64,000 nt of DNA from JAGPCH01 sp039810605 (GTDB lineage: Bacteria; Bacteroidota; Ignavibacteria; Tepidaquicellales; Tepidaquicellaceae). Each line of letters begins with the position of its first letter. The first letter of the stretch is position 1. Positions 1 to 9,160 of the stretch are shown one piece after another. The position numbers and the translations under genes are program-made. The DNA is taken from positions 1 through 64,000 of the forward strand of contig JBDHXH010000006.1 in NCBI GenBank assembly GCA_039810605.1, in the 5' to 3' direction. The notes under the pieces were generated by a model. It saw only the letters and a program-made list of their open reading frames with translations, was not told the origin of the DNA and did not search any database.

Positions 1-850
1 CGGACAAAATCCCGTTGAGGATGCTCATCGCATAATACTCTTTGGAACCTGCTTCTGGCAAACGATAAAAAATAAACTTACCGTCGAGATGTATGTTGTC
101 ATAAATATCCTTGCGAATTTCGGAAGTGATTGTGTCTTCGTGATAATCTTTCCTTTCAACAGATTTCTTAGGAATGATGTCACCATAATATTTTGAAACC
201 AGATTATAGGTTTCATCAAAATCAATATCGCCGACAACAGTCAGTGTCATATTGCCCGGGCTATAATGTTTTTCAAAGAAGTCCCGGAGATCATTCAAAG
301 AAAGTTTCTTCACATCATCCATGTTACCGATGATTGGATTTTTGTAACCGCTGCTTTTGAAAAGGCATTTTGAACTTTCTTCTTCGACAGAGCCGTAAGG
401 AGAGTTGTCGGTGTACATAAGTTTTTCTTCAAGGACAACCTCTTTCTGAATTTCAAGACTCTCCTCATTTACCGCAAATCCCGTGAATCTGTCGGAGTCA
501 AGCCACAATGCGAGTTCCAGCTTATTTGAAGGCACCGTAATTTGGTAGCTTGTAGTGTCCCATGTTGTGTAAGCATTACTCTCGCCTCCGTTTAATGTAA
601 GCACTTCATCGAATTTTCCCTGTGCGATATTTGGTGAGCCTTCAAACATCAGGTGTTCGAATAAATGAGCGACTCCGGTTTTAGTTTCTTCTTCATCTTT
701 TGAGCCGGCATGGACTGTAGTATTAATAGCAGTCATCGGAATATTTCCGGAGCGGCACATTATCAGATTCAGACCGTTACCAAGTTTCTCTTCGCGATAA
801 CTAATCGAAGGCAGATCAAGTTTTATTTTTTCGGCTAATTGATTATTCAA
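1..850 (-). CDS. M16 family zinc peptidase, partial (3' end outside window)
   Basis: The frame is open from a TTG start at 850 to the window edge, giving about 283 residues of an M16 (pitrilysin/insulinase-like) metallopeptidase. Seen: the inverted zinc motif HLFEH at residues 62-66 and a downstream EVVLEEK segment about 75 residues later that carries the third ligand. The TTG start overlaps the TGA stop of the upstream M16 gene (TTGA), which suggests translational coupling; no ATG lies near. Tandem M16 genes are a known arrangement in Bacteroidota, usually acting as a pair in the periplasm. I see no convincing signal peptide at this start, so cellular location is uncertain. The C-terminal M16 domain lies outside the window, so full activity cannot be judged. 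Confidence 0.9.
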   Translation of the reverse strand, partial: MNNQLAEKIKLDLPSISYREEKLGNGLNLIMCRSGNIPMTAINTTVHAGSKDEEETKTGVAHLFEHLMFEGSPNIAQGKFDEVLTLNGGESNAYTTWDTTSYQITVPSNKLELALWLDSDRFTGFAVNEESLEIQKEVVLEEKLMYTDNSPYGSVEEESSKCLFKSSGYKNPIIGNMDDVKKLSLNDLRDFFEKHYSPGNMTLTVVGDIDFDETYNLVSKYYGDIIPKKSVERKDYHEDTITSEIRKDIYDNIHLDGKFIFYRLPEAGSKEYYAMSILNGILS

Positions 851-2160
851 AATTTTCCGTCAAAGTTCTTTGGGAGATATGTCAAAGTTAATTTGTTCTT
901 GTCATTTATATAATCAGCGACTGCATTAACAATGTCCTTCATTTGAACAGAGAGATATCTATCAACTTCATCGTAAATTCGCTTCACGTTACGAAAGTAT
1001 AAATAATTTATCACGGTTTCCAATGAAAGTGTCTGCAGTGTAAGATATTTGCTGTAGTTGTCAAACTCAATTTGATTTCGAATCATTTGGAATTCTTTCT
1101 CGCTGCATCCGTTTTGAGCAAAATTTTTTATTTCCTTCAGAATTTCATCTCGGATTTCATCGGGGCTAACTCCGGGATTAATCATGGCTCTGAACATGAG
1201 CACGCCTGCATCCTGCAGATCATGTTTGATTCCTCCAATAGATTTCAGAAGTTTCTTCTCATATACAAGCCTTTGATAGAGTCTGCTGCTGCGGTTATTT
1301 GCAAGCATATCAAGAAAATATTCAAAGCAATAAGATTCAAACGATCCTGCCTTTGGAATCTGCCAGCAAATGTTCAGTAAAGGCAATTGAACATTATCAT
1401 TCAGGGTCAATTCAACATTGCTTTTCATCGGGCAGACAATGTTTGCTTCTCTTTCAGGATTTCCGTTCTTGGTAATATCGGAAAAGTACTTATGTATTTT
1501 TTCCGTAGCATCGTCGTAGTCAATATCACCTGCAATGATCAGGACAGAGTTTGAAGGTGAATAGTATTCATTGTGGAATTTCTTTGCTTCATTAACAGTA
1601 AATGAATTGATATCATCAACTTCACCGATTACCGAAGATTCATATTTTGAATCTTTGAAGACATTTCTCATTATATTGTAATACATCGTTCCGTAGGGAG
1701 CATTGTCATAGGATTGCATTTTTTCTTCAATGACAACCTTCTTTTGGTTTGAAAGGTTTTCTTCAGTTATATTAATTCCGTTCATCCTGTCCGATTCGAG
1801 CCACAATGCCATTTCGAGCTCTGACGACGGCATCAGGTCATAATAAACGGTTGCGTCATTCATAGTAAAGGCATTGCAATTGCCTCCTGCTTTGTTCACA
1901 TAAGTAAAATGTTCAGTCTTCCCTATATTAGCCGAGCCTTGGAACATCATGTGCTCGAACAAATGAGAGATTCCTTTTTTGTTGACCTTCTCGTCCTTCG
2001 ATCCAACCTGATAGCCAACTATTACATTTACAATCGGATTCCTGGCGTCTTTGGAAAGTATGCAATGAAGTCCGTTTTGCAGATCAAACTCACGAAATTC
2101 AATTTTACTTTCGTCGAAATCGGTGTGCGAATGCACTTTTCCGGATGATAGTATTGACAT
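847..2160 (-). CDS. M16 family zinc peptidase
   Basis: A 437-residue M16 peptidase, the length of a single M16 unit (two homologous halves). Zinc motif HLFEH is at residues 66-70, and the VVIEEK segment near 142-147 supplies the downstream glutamate. The C-terminal half keeps the usual M16 inactive-domain features (NNRSSRLYQRLVYE). It is the upstream member of a tandem pair whose second gene starts inside its stop codon. ATG at 2160 has no Shine-Dalgarno, which is normal for this genome. No signal peptide is evident. The specific substrate cannot be read from sequence; family members degrade peptides or process exported proteins. Confidence 0.92.
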   Translation of the reverse strand: MSILSSGKVHSHTDFDESKIEFREFDLQNGLHCILSKDARNPIVNVIVGYQVGSKDEKVNKKGISHLFEHMMFQGSANIGKTEHFTYVNKAGGNCNAFTMNDATVYYDLMPSSELEMALWLESDRMNGINITEENLSNQKKVVIEEKMQSYDNAPYGTMYYNIMRNVFKDSKYESSVIGEVDDINSFTVNEAKKFHNEYYSPSNSVLIIAGDIDYDDATEKIHKYFSDITKNGNPEREANIVCPMKSNVELTLNDNVQLPLLNICWQIPKAGSFESYCFEYFLDMLANNRSSRLYQRLVYEKKLLKSIGGIKHDLQDAGVLMFRAMINPGVSPDEIRDEILKEIKNFAQNGCSEKEFQMIRNQIEFDNYSKYLTLQTLSLETVINYLYFRNVKRIYDEVDRYLSVQMKDIVNAVADYINDKNKLTLTYLPKNFDGKF

Positions 2161-2343
2161 GGACTTTTAAGTTAACTTTTCTGGAGGTAAAATACAGTGG
2201 ATAAACTAAGCAAAATTCAATTTGCAATCTTTTGAAATCCAATAAATGATCGCGGTCAATAAACTAATAACTATCAACTAATATCTATAAAAAGTATATT
2301 TGTAAAATTCACACATTTATAAATCAATATAAGGATATTTTTA

Positions 2344-3393
2344 ATGCCAATCAGGATCTTAAAGAAGATTTTTGTAATTGTTCTACCGGTACTTATTTTT
2401 ATGTCGGGCTGTGATAAGAAAGATGGACAGCATGATACCAAAGAACAGACCGGAAACAAGTCGGCTGCCAATTCGGATCTGGTGATCAAAGATGATAAGG
2501 GAACAAAAGTATCTCTGGTTATCCGACCAAAAAAGGGTGACGTTTTCAAATACAGAATGAATGCAAAAACCACGTCGAAAGAGAAGAGTCCAATGACGCA
2601 TGAAAAAGAAGTGATATCAACACAGGATATTAATTATTTCTATACAGAGGAAGTGAATGATATTTCTTCATCAGGCATAATCACTTATAAGATCAAGTTT
2701 GACAGCATAAACATTGTCTCTTCTGCAAAGGCAGAAGATTCATCAATGAGCATTTCATACAATTCAAACTTAAAAGATTCGATGTATTCAAAGCCTGACT
2801 TTATTCAATATAATGCAATCATGGGTGAAGAGTTCTACGCAAGGGCGTCGGCGCAGGGGGAAATTTCCGAGATTTACGGAATGGAAAGTATTTATCAAAA
2901 GATCTATAAGGCGCTTGGCGACACGCTTTCACCAGAGCAGAAGGAATCATTGAAAGACTCTTTCGGAAATGATGCAATCAAAGCTGTGTTGCAGCAGCAA
3001 TTCCAAATGTTTCCGCAGAATGAAGTATATAAAGATTCTACCTGGACAAGATCTTACGATACACAAATTCTCATGTTCCCCGTGAAAAATATACTTACAT
3101 ACAAACTCGACGATGTAAAGGAAGAGAATTCGCAATATATCCTGGACATTGATGCAGAGCTCGCTGCGGATTTCCTGGAAAAAGAACTGAAAGAGAAGAG
3201 CATGACTTACAAGGTTGAAGATGCAAAGACAGGCGGAAAGGGCGTCATAACTTACAATTTATCCAGAGGGTGTGTAATGAAAAAGGAAACCAGCACAAAC
3301 ATTGATCTGAATATGAGGATATCTGCTCAAGGGCAGTCAGTAAAGACAAATCAGTCTGTTGCAACTGAACTCAAGGTTACTCTATTACAATAG
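2344..3393 (+). CDS. lipoprotein of unknown function (possibly DUF6263-like)
   Basis: 349 residues beginning with a lipoprotein signal peptide: basic start, hydrophobic run and lipobox LIFMSGC with the acylated cysteine at residue 23, followed by a charged linker. The mature part starts with VSLVIRPKKGDVFKYRM, a beta-rich pattern resembling Bacteroidota DUF6263 lipoproteins (recognition tentative). It is divergent from the M16 pair across a 183-bp AT-rich intergenic region. The stop codon lies in a 10-bp tandem repeat (see separate entry). Role unknown; it should sit in the outer or inner membrane facing the periplasm. Confidence 0.75.
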   Translation: MPIRILKKIFVIVLPVLIFMSGCDKKDGQHDTKEQTGNKSAANSDLVIKDDKGTKVSLVIRPKKGDVFKYRMNAKTTSKEKSPMTHEKEVISTQDINYFYTEEVNDISSSGIITYKIKFDSINIVSSAKAEDSSMSISYNSNLKDSMYSKPDFIQYNAIMGEEFYARASAQGEISEIYGMESIYQKIYKALGDTLSPEQKESLKDSFGNDAIKAVLQQQFQMFPQNEVYKDSTWTRSYDTQILMFPVKNILTYKLDDVKEENSQYILDIDAELAADFLEKELKEKSMTYKVEDAKTGGKGVITYNLSRGCVMKKETSTNIDLNMRISAQGQSVKTNQSVATELKVTLLQ

Positions 3394-3413
3394 ATTACAA
3401 TAGATTACAATAG
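3384..3413 (+). repeat. three tandem copies of a 10-bp unit over a stop codon
   Basis: The decamer ATTACAATAG is repeated three times without change. The first copy supplies the last sense codons and the TAG stop of the upstream lipoprotein gene. As 10 is not a multiple of 3, the three TAG triplets fall in three different frames. Confidence 0.9.
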
Positions 3414-3519
3414 ATTATTGAGTAAGAAGAAAAGTTCATTCGAAGATTCAAGGCGATTCAATTTGATTCAAACAGGCTGACCTTCTTTGTAATTATATTA
3501 ATTTATAGAAAAGAAAATA

Positions 3520-4170
3520 TTGAAATCAAAACTTCTGAAAATCATAGAACATCCACTTGCCGCTTCATATTTGTCTGTTCTGCGAGATAAGAGTACGGGA
3601 CAGAGTTTATTTAAGGAAACGCTGGACAGGATATCTTATCTGCTTGCGGCAGAAGCCTATTCGACACTTTTGCTGGAGAAGAGAACCGTTGCAACTCCGT
3701 TTAAGAAAGTTGAAGGTGCAGGGATAAAGGACAAAGTTATAATCCTTCCTATACTGCGTGCAGGTTTGGGACTTGTAAAAGGATTTACTGATTTGTATCC
3801 TGATGTGACAACAAGTCATATTGGAATATACAGAGACGAAGAATCGCTGAAGCCGGTTCAGTATTATTTCAGATTTCCTCCTGTAAGGGATAAGAATGAA
3901 CTTAACATAATTATTTTAGATCCGATGATTGCAACAGGCGGCAGCGTAATTTTTACTATTGGATATCTTTTGAATATGGGTATAAGGAAGATTAAAGTTG
4001 TCTCACTTCTGGCTGCTCCGGAAGGAATTAATGCAATCGAGAAGAGGTTCAATAAAAATGAGAAGAGACATCTTGAAGTCATTACATGCAGCCTTGATGA
4101 GAAATTAAATGAAAAGGGATACATTGTTCCCGGATTAGGGGACGCAGGCGACAGGATGTTTGGAACATGA
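3520..4170 (+). CDS. upp: uracil phosphoribosyltransferase
   Basis: 216 residues. Converts uracil and PRPP to UMP in pyrimidine salvage (cytoplasm). Seen: LPILRAGLGLV, the PRPP-binding loop DPMIATGGS (family usually DPMLATGGS) and the C-terminal GDAGDRMFGT that binds uracil in this family. The start is TTG at 3520; no ATG precedes the conserved N-terminal region, and the length matches the family. Single gene, about 130 bp upstream of rel on the same strand, so possibly cotranscribed. Confidence 0.95.
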   Translation: MKSKLLKIIEHPLAASYLSVLRDKSTGQSLFKETLDRISYLLAAEAYSTLLLEKRTVATPFKKVEGAGIKDKVIILPILRAGLGLVKGFTDLYPDVTTSHIGIYRDEESLKPVQYYFRFPPVRDKNELNIIILDPMIATGGSVIFTIGYLLNMGIRKIKVVSLLAAPEGINAIEKRFNKNEKRHLEVITCSLDEKLNEKGYIVPGLGDAGDRMFGT

Positions 4171-4301
4171 TTGTTACAATTATAAACTAAAGTCGAGAAA
4201 TTCAGAACCGGGATTATATGTATAGAACTTGAAGTCGGTATAAACTTTATGAATCGTACAAACTTCAGGATTGTCGTTTAAAAAATGAAAATCACCAGGA
4301 T

Positions 4302-6518
4302 ATGTTTAGCACATTTTACAAGAAAAAGCTTGATGAATTACTATACCACACTCACAAGAACTTACCTTCGCAGTTTGCGAACGAAAAATTAATCACAAAG
4401 GCATTCAAGTTTGCTTACGAAGCGCATAAGAATGACAAGCGCGCCTCCGGCGAGCCTTTCTTTTCACATCCTTACGACGTTGCATTAATTCTAGTCAAAG
4501 AGATTCCGCTCGATTCTGTATCAATTGCTGCAGCATTGCTGCATGATGTAGTTGAAGACTGTGACTTTACCATTGATGACATCAAGGCTGAATTTGGTGC
4601 AGAGGTAGCCGAGATTGTAGACGGAGCAACAAAGATTCAGGGAATGTTCGAAAATTATGAAATGAAACAGGTGGAGTCATACAGAAAGATGCTGCTGTCA
4701 ATGACTTCAGATTTGCGGGTGATTCTGATAAAATTTGCCGACAGGCTTCATAACCTGCGGACTCTGGAATTTCTTCCTTCTCCAAAACAACTTCGGCTTG
4801 CGCAAGAGACTTTGGAAATTTATGCACCACTGGCTCATCGCTTCGGATTGTCATCTGTGAAGACGGAACTTGAAGATCTTTCTTTCAAGTATCTTGATAA
4901 ACCGATGTATGATGAAATTGCCAGGAAGCTCAAAGAGAAGAAAAGAGAGCGTGAGAAATTTATCAGAAAATTTATCGAACCAGTAAAGGCGAAACTGATT
5001 GAAGAGGGCTTCAAATTTGAAATTTACGGACGCGCCAAACATCTCTACAGCATTTACAAAAAGATTGTGAGCAGAAATAAATCGTTTGACGAGCTTTACG
5101 ATCTATTCGCCGTGAGAATTATTCTCGACACAAAAAATAAGAATGATGTCTTTTCGGTTTATGGTATCTGTTCTGAAATTTACCTGCCTGTGCCGGAGCG
5201 ATTCAAGGACTATGTATCACTTCCGAAGCAGAATAATTACCAATCTATTCATACAACTTTGGTGAGCAAGGAAGGTAAAATGGTTGAAGTGCAGATAAGA
5301 ACGCGAGAGATGCATGAAATTGCGGAGAAAGGAATTGCAGCACACTGGAAGTATAAGGAAAACTCTGCCATACAGGATGTTCATCTTGAAAGCTGGATGA
5401 AGAGAATTCGTGAAACACTTGAAACATCCACAAAAGAAGACGAGACATCATCACAGATGCTTGAAAGTTTCAGACTGGATTTGTACCAGGATGAGATATA
5501 TTGTTTTACTCCGAAAGGAGATTTAAAAATTCTGCCTTACGGAGCAACTGCCGTTGACTTCGCATTTGAGATACATACCCAAATAGGTTTGAAGTGCATT
5601 GGAGCAAAAGTTAACGGCAAGATTGTTAATCTCGATACCAGGCTGAAGAGCGGCGATCAGATTGAAATACTGACTTCCAAGAATCAGACGCCGAAGATTG
5701 AATGGGGAAAATTCGTTGTAACGCAAAAGGCAAAGTCTGACATCCGAAAGTATTTCAATACCGAGAAGCGTAAACTAATGAGTCTCGGTAAGGAGATATG
5801 GGAGCGAAAGGCACGCAAGCACAAGATTCACATCAGCGACGAGAAGCTTTCCAGAATAATTCACAAACTTAAGTTCAAAGATACAGGCAGTTTTTATTAT
5901 GCAATTGCACAGGATGAAAGTAAACTGAATGAAGTGATTGACATTGCAACAGATAAGAACAAGCTTCTTGCTCTGGAGCATAAAGGTCAGAATCAGGAAG
6001 AGCCCGATGCTAACAATTTCGAGAAATTTGTGAATGATGCGAGGACAACACAAAACGGAATCAGTCTCATTACAAACTCGCTTCAGAATATCAGCGGTAT
6101 CAAATATGATTATGCGAAATGCTGCAATCCGATACCGGGTGATGACGTAGTAGGTTTTATAAGTCAGGAGAAGGGCATTCGAATTCACAGAAAGAACTGC
6201 AAGAATGTAGTTAATCTTTTTCTGAAGGAACCGGAAAGAATTATCCAGATTAACTGGAATGAAACAGAGGGTGGTGAATTTACGGGCGGAATAAAAATTA
6301 TCGGAGAAGACAGACCGGGAATCCTGAATGATATTACAAAGGCAATTTCGAAAAATTTCGGTTCTACCAACATCAAGAGCGTTGACATCAAAACAAGAAA
6401 CTCAATGTTCGAAGGAACGTTAATCTTAAGCATTCAAAATCTCAAGCAACTTAATCAGATAATCGAAAAAATAAATAACCAGGAAGGAGTATTCAGCGTT
6501 ACGAGATATGAACAATAA
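4302..6518 (+). CDS. rel: bifunctional (p)ppGpp synthetase/hydrolase, RelA/SpoT family
   Basis: 738 residues, normal for long Rel proteins. Order of domains: HD hydrolase (about 30-160, with HDVVED at 81-86), RelA/SpoT synthetase (about 240-350, GRAKHLYSIYKK and the NYQSIHTTL segment), TGS (about 398-460, starting CFTPKGDLKILPYGAT), a linker, a conserved cysteine segment (YAKCCNPIPGDDVVGF) and a C-terminal ACT domain (about 660-738). The intact HD motif and full synthetase region argue for both making and degrading the stringent-response alarmone. It overlaps the following propeller gene by 11 bp. Confidence 0.95.
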   Translation: MFSTFYKKKLDELLYHTHKNLPSQFANEKLITKAFKFAYEAHKNDKRASGEPFFSHPYDVALILVKEIPLDSVSIAAALLHDVVEDCDFTIDDIKAEFGAEVAEIVDGATKIQGMFENYEMKQVESYRKMLLSMTSDLRVILIKFADRLHNLRTLEFLPSPKQLRLAQETLEIYAPLAHRFGLSSVKTELEDLSFKYLDKPMYDEIARKLKEKKREREKFIRKFIEPVKAKLIEEGFKFEIYGRAKHLYSIYKKIVSRNKSFDELYDLFAVRIILDTKNKNDVFSVYGICSEIYLPVPERFKDYVSLPKQNNYQSIHTTLVSKEGKMVEVQIRTREMHEIAEKGIAAHWKYKENSAIQDVHLESWMKRIRETLETSTKEDETSSQMLESFRLDLYQDEIYCFTPKGDLKILPYGATAVDFAFEIHTQIGLKCIGAKVNGKIVNLDTRLKSGDQIEILTSKNQTPKIEWGKFVVTQKAKSDIRKYFNTEKRKLMSLGKEIWERKARKHKIHISDEKLSRIIHKLKFKDTGSFYYAIAQDESKLNEVIDIATDKNKLLALEHKGQNQEEPDANNFEKFVNDARTTQNGISLITNSLQNISGIKYDYAKCCNPIPGDDVVGFISQEKGIRIHRKNCKNVVNLFLKEPERIIQINWNETEGGEFTGGIKIIGEDRPGILNDITKAISKNFGSTNIKSVDIKTRNSMFEGTLILSIQNLKQLNQIIEKINNQEGVFSVTRYEQ

Positions 6519-7584
6519 AATTATTATCCCCGCAGTCTTTCTTGCCTCATTGATATTTACCGCTTCATTCATAAACAGGAATCAATCGGCGGAAAAAATT
6601 GTCAATCAGGATTCACTTAAACTCCCGGAAGAAGTTCATCTAAGTAATATTCGCCAGCTTACCTTTGGCGGCGAGAATGCGGAATGTTATTTTTCGCCTG
6701 ACGGAAGCAAATTTTCTTTCCAATCAACACGCGGCGATTTGCAATGCGATCAGATATTCCTGATGAATGCTGACGGCTCGGGACAGCGGATGGTCAGCAC
6801 GGGAAAAGGAAGAACAACTTGTTCTTATTATTATCCGGACAATGAGACGGTGCTTTATGCTTCGACACATACGGGAGGAGATGATTGTCCCCCGAAGCCG
6901 GATTTTTCCAAGGGATATGTCTGGGCGCTTTATGATACTTATGATATTTTTTCAGTCAGGGAAGACGGAACAGATCTTAAGCAGTTAACAAATGAAAAAG
7001 GTTATGACGCGGAAGCAACAATCTGTACTGCGAATAACCGCATTGTATTTACTTCCACAAGAAATGGCGATATTGATATCTATACAATGAATCTTGACGG
7101 AAGCGATGTGAAGCAGATTACGGATGAAATCGGCTATGACGGAGGACCGTTCTTTTCGTATGACGGATCAAAAATTATTTACAGAAGAACAACATTTTCC
7201 GGTGATGCTGAAATCGAAGATTACAAATCTCTTTTGTCGGAGGGGCTCATTAAACCATCGAAGCTTGACATCTGGGTAATGGATTCAGACGGCGGCAACA
7301 AGAGACAAATTACAAATAATGGTGCGGCAAATTTCGCGCCGTACTGGTTTCCGGACGGGAAAAGAATCTTGTTCTGTACAAATGCAGGAGACAGGAACAG
7401 CAGAAACTTTGATGTGTACAAGATCAACCTTGATGGTACAGGACTTGAGAAAATAATTTGCTCCGAAGAGTTTGACGGATTCCCTATGTTTTCTCCGGAT
7501 GGAAAAAAACTTGTCTTCTGTTCAAACAGAAACGGAAGTGTGAAGGGTGAAACAAATGTTTTTGTATGCGATTGGGATGAATAA
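6508..7584 (+). CDS. TolB-like WD40/PD40 beta-propeller protein, exported
   Basis: 358 residues with an N-terminal hydrophobic segment (residues 4-20) that looks like a signal peptide or anchor. At least four PD40 repeats are visible from their FSPDG/YDG/FPDG cores: YFSPDGSKFSFQS, FFSYDGSKIIYRR, YWFPDGKRILFCTN and MFSPDGKKLVFCSNRNG. The fold resembles the TolB C-terminal propeller, but there is no TolB N-terminal domain and no tol/pal neighbours, so it should not be named TolB. The start overlaps the end of rel by 11 bp. Function unknown; probably a periplasmic binding propeller. Confidence 0.85.
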   Translation: MNNKIIIPAVFLASLIFTASFINRNQSAEKIVNQDSLKLPEEVHLSNIRQLTFGGENAECYFSPDGSKFSFQSTRGDLQCDQIFLMNADGSGQRMVSTGKGRTTCSYYYPDNETVLYASTHTGGDDCPPKPDFSKGYVWALYDTYDIFSVREDGTDLKQLTNEKGYDAEATICTANNRIVFTSTRNGDIDIYTMNLDGSDVKQITDEIGYDGGPFFSYDGSKIIYRRTTFSGDAEIEDYKSLLSEGLIKPSKLDIWVMDSDGGNKRQITNNGAANFAPYWFPDGKRILFCTNAGDRNSRNFDVYKINLDGTGLEKIICSEEFDGFPMFSPDGKKLVFCSNRNGSVKGETNVFVCDWDE

Positions 7585-7599
7585 TGATTTCAGAACGGA

Positions 7600-7977
7600 T
7601 CATTTTTCAAAACATGTAACGGCGGCGCATGCATAATCTTCTGTATGCGAAATGCTGATTTCGAAATGCAGGTGTGTAAAGTTATTTTGTTTGAGATGAA
7701 TAATATAGGGTTTACCTTTTTCGTTATTCAGGATCTCCACATCTTTCCAGCTGAATTCTTTTCCAACACCTGTACCGATTGCTTTTGCATAGGCTTCTTT
7801 TGAGGCGAACCTTCCCGCAAAATGAAGATGTGGTTTTGAAAACTTGCTGCAGTAATCGATCTCGTTATCCGTCAAAATCCTTTTCAGAAATCTGTCTCCA
7901 TATTGCTCGATCATCTTTCTGATTCTTTCAACTTCAATAATGTCTATTCCCACTCCTCTGATCATTTCAGATTCCAT
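7600..7977 (-). CDS. acpS: holo-[acyl-carrier-protein] synthase
   Basis: 125 residues. Transfers 4'-phosphopantetheine from CoA to the serine of acyl carrier protein. Seen: GVGIDIIEVERI with the magnesium-binding aspartate at residue 12, and GRFASKEAYAKAIGTG with the glutamate at 61, both family hallmarks. The ATG at 7977 overlaps the HAD gene by 11 bp; an alternative ATG at 7965 lies just after the HAD stop and would remove four residues. Its substrate AcpP is encoded at 60.2-60.5 kb in this window. Confidence 0.95.
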   Translation of the reverse strand: MESEMIRGVGIDIIEVERIRKMIEQYGDRFLKRILTDNEIDYCSKFSKPHLHFAGRFASKEAYAKAIGTGVGKEFSWKDVEILNNEKGKPYIIHLKQNNFTHLHFEISISHTEDYACAAVTCFEK

Positions 7978-8650
7978 TTTCTTTCTTTACGATGTCAATC
8001 AATTCCGAAATTGAATTAATGTCATAATCCGATTCAGGATTTGTCGTATTAAATGTATCGCCGTATCTTGCAAAAACGGTCTTCATTCCGACTGCTTTAG
8101 CTCCAACCATATCACGCTCCGCCCAGTCGCCAATCATGAGACATTCGCTTGCTTTGAGGTTCAGTTGCTTGAGAGCCATATTAAAAGGAACCGGTGAAGG
8201 TTTTCTTTCACGCGTTTCATCGTAAGTGATTACGACATCGAATAAATGATGAAAGTTAAGATAAGAAAGTCTAAGCCATGCTTCTTTCGATGGAGCATCG
8301 GAGACGACGGCAAGTTTCATTCTCATCTTTATGAGTTCAATCAATGTAGGAAGCACGCGTGGATAAGGTTTCAGAGCAGCTTCCCGTGCAGTTCTGTATG
8401 CGACAATTCCGGCAGAAATAATTTTGTAATCAATTTCGCCCAGAATTTCTTTCAGCATGTGATCAAAAACCTGCTGGTATTCAATTCCTTCTGCCTCATA
8501 AATTTTGTTTATTAACTCCTTTGCTTTGTCGAAAGTAATTTCAAGTCCTGCATCTATCATAGCATAGATTGCCGCATCCACGGCCGCGCGCTTAAGAAGC
8601 ATAAAGTCAACGAGCGTATTGTCAAGATCGAAGATTATGGCTTTTATCAA
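7967..8650 (-). CDS. HAD-superfamily hydrolase
   Basis: 227 residues with motif I FDLDNTLVDF (nucleophile D8 and D10), motif II in VVSDAPS, a lysine region in RKPSPVPF, and motif IV GDWAERDMVGAKAVG. A helical cap between motifs I and II places it with phosphatases of the phosphoglycolate phosphatase/haloacid dehalogenase type. Substrate unknown. It is translationally linked to acpS downstream (11-bp overlap). Confidence 0.9.
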   Translation of the reverse strand: MIKAIIFDLDNTLVDFMLLKRAAVDAAIYAMIDAGLEITFDKAKELINKIYEAEGIEYQQVFDHMLKEILGEIDYKIISAGIVAYRTAREAALKPYPRVLPTLIELIKMRMKLAVVSDAPSKEAWLRLSYLNFHHLFDVVITYDETRERKPSPVPFNMALKQLNLKASECLMIGDWAERDMVGAKAVGMKTVFARYGDTFNTTNPESDYDINSISELIDIVKKENGI

Positions 8651-8698
8651 ATTGGTCTCGGTTTTTGTTTTTACTAAGTGTGTTTGAACTTTGCTAAC

Positions 8699-9160
8699 TT
8701 ACGAATTTTCTTTGCACTTTTTACAGATGCCAAAGAATTCCAGAGAATGTGTAATATCAGAGAACCCCTTTTTTTCAATCAACTTTTCCAATTCATCAAG
8801 GATGCAAGTTTCAACATTTTCCACACGTTTACAGATTTTGCAGACTATATGATGGTGGTGATGCCTGTCATATATTAGCTCATATCTTTTGAATTCATCT
8901 TTGAAATCAATTTCATTCACAATGCCGAGTTGTGTGAACAAGTTCAAGGTCCTGTAAACAGTTGCCAGATCAATCCTTTTCTTTTTCAATTTATCATGGA
9001 TCTCCGAAATTGTCAGAGGTTTATGGTTTGACTTAAGGACCGACATGACTTCAAGTCTTGGGGTAGTTACCCTTTGCAATCTCGAATTGAGAATGATCTT
9101 GAATTCTTCATTGTCAAAATCAATATTTTCCGCACGTATTTTTCTTTTATTTGTATTCAT
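8699..9160 (-). CDS. Fur-family metal-dependent transcriptional regulator
   Basis: 153 residues from the ATG at 9160. A longer open frame reaches 9256 but runs deep into the neighbouring gene and adds a non-conserved N-terminus. The winged helix spans about 25-90 (TVYRTLNLFTQLGIVNEID). The dimerisation part has a five-histidine run (100-104) and two CxxC pairs (C107/C110 and C146/C149), the structural zinc site of Fur/PerR proteins. Whether it senses iron, zinc or peroxide cannot be decided from sequence alone. The start lies inside the last codons of the upstream dehydrogenase gene. Confidence 0.92.
   Translation of the reverse strand: MNTNKRKIRAENIDFDNEEFKIILNSRLQRVTTPRLEVMSVLKSNHKPLTISEIHDKLKKKRIDLATVYRTLNLFTQLGIVNEIDFKDEFKRYELIYDRHHHHHIVCKICKRVENVETCILDELEKLIEKKGFSDITHSLEFFGICKKCKENS

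Noticed and set aside
1909..2148. Antisense frames over the M16, rel, porU and other genes
   Set aside because: They are shadows of well-supported genes with clear family motifs on the other strand or frame.
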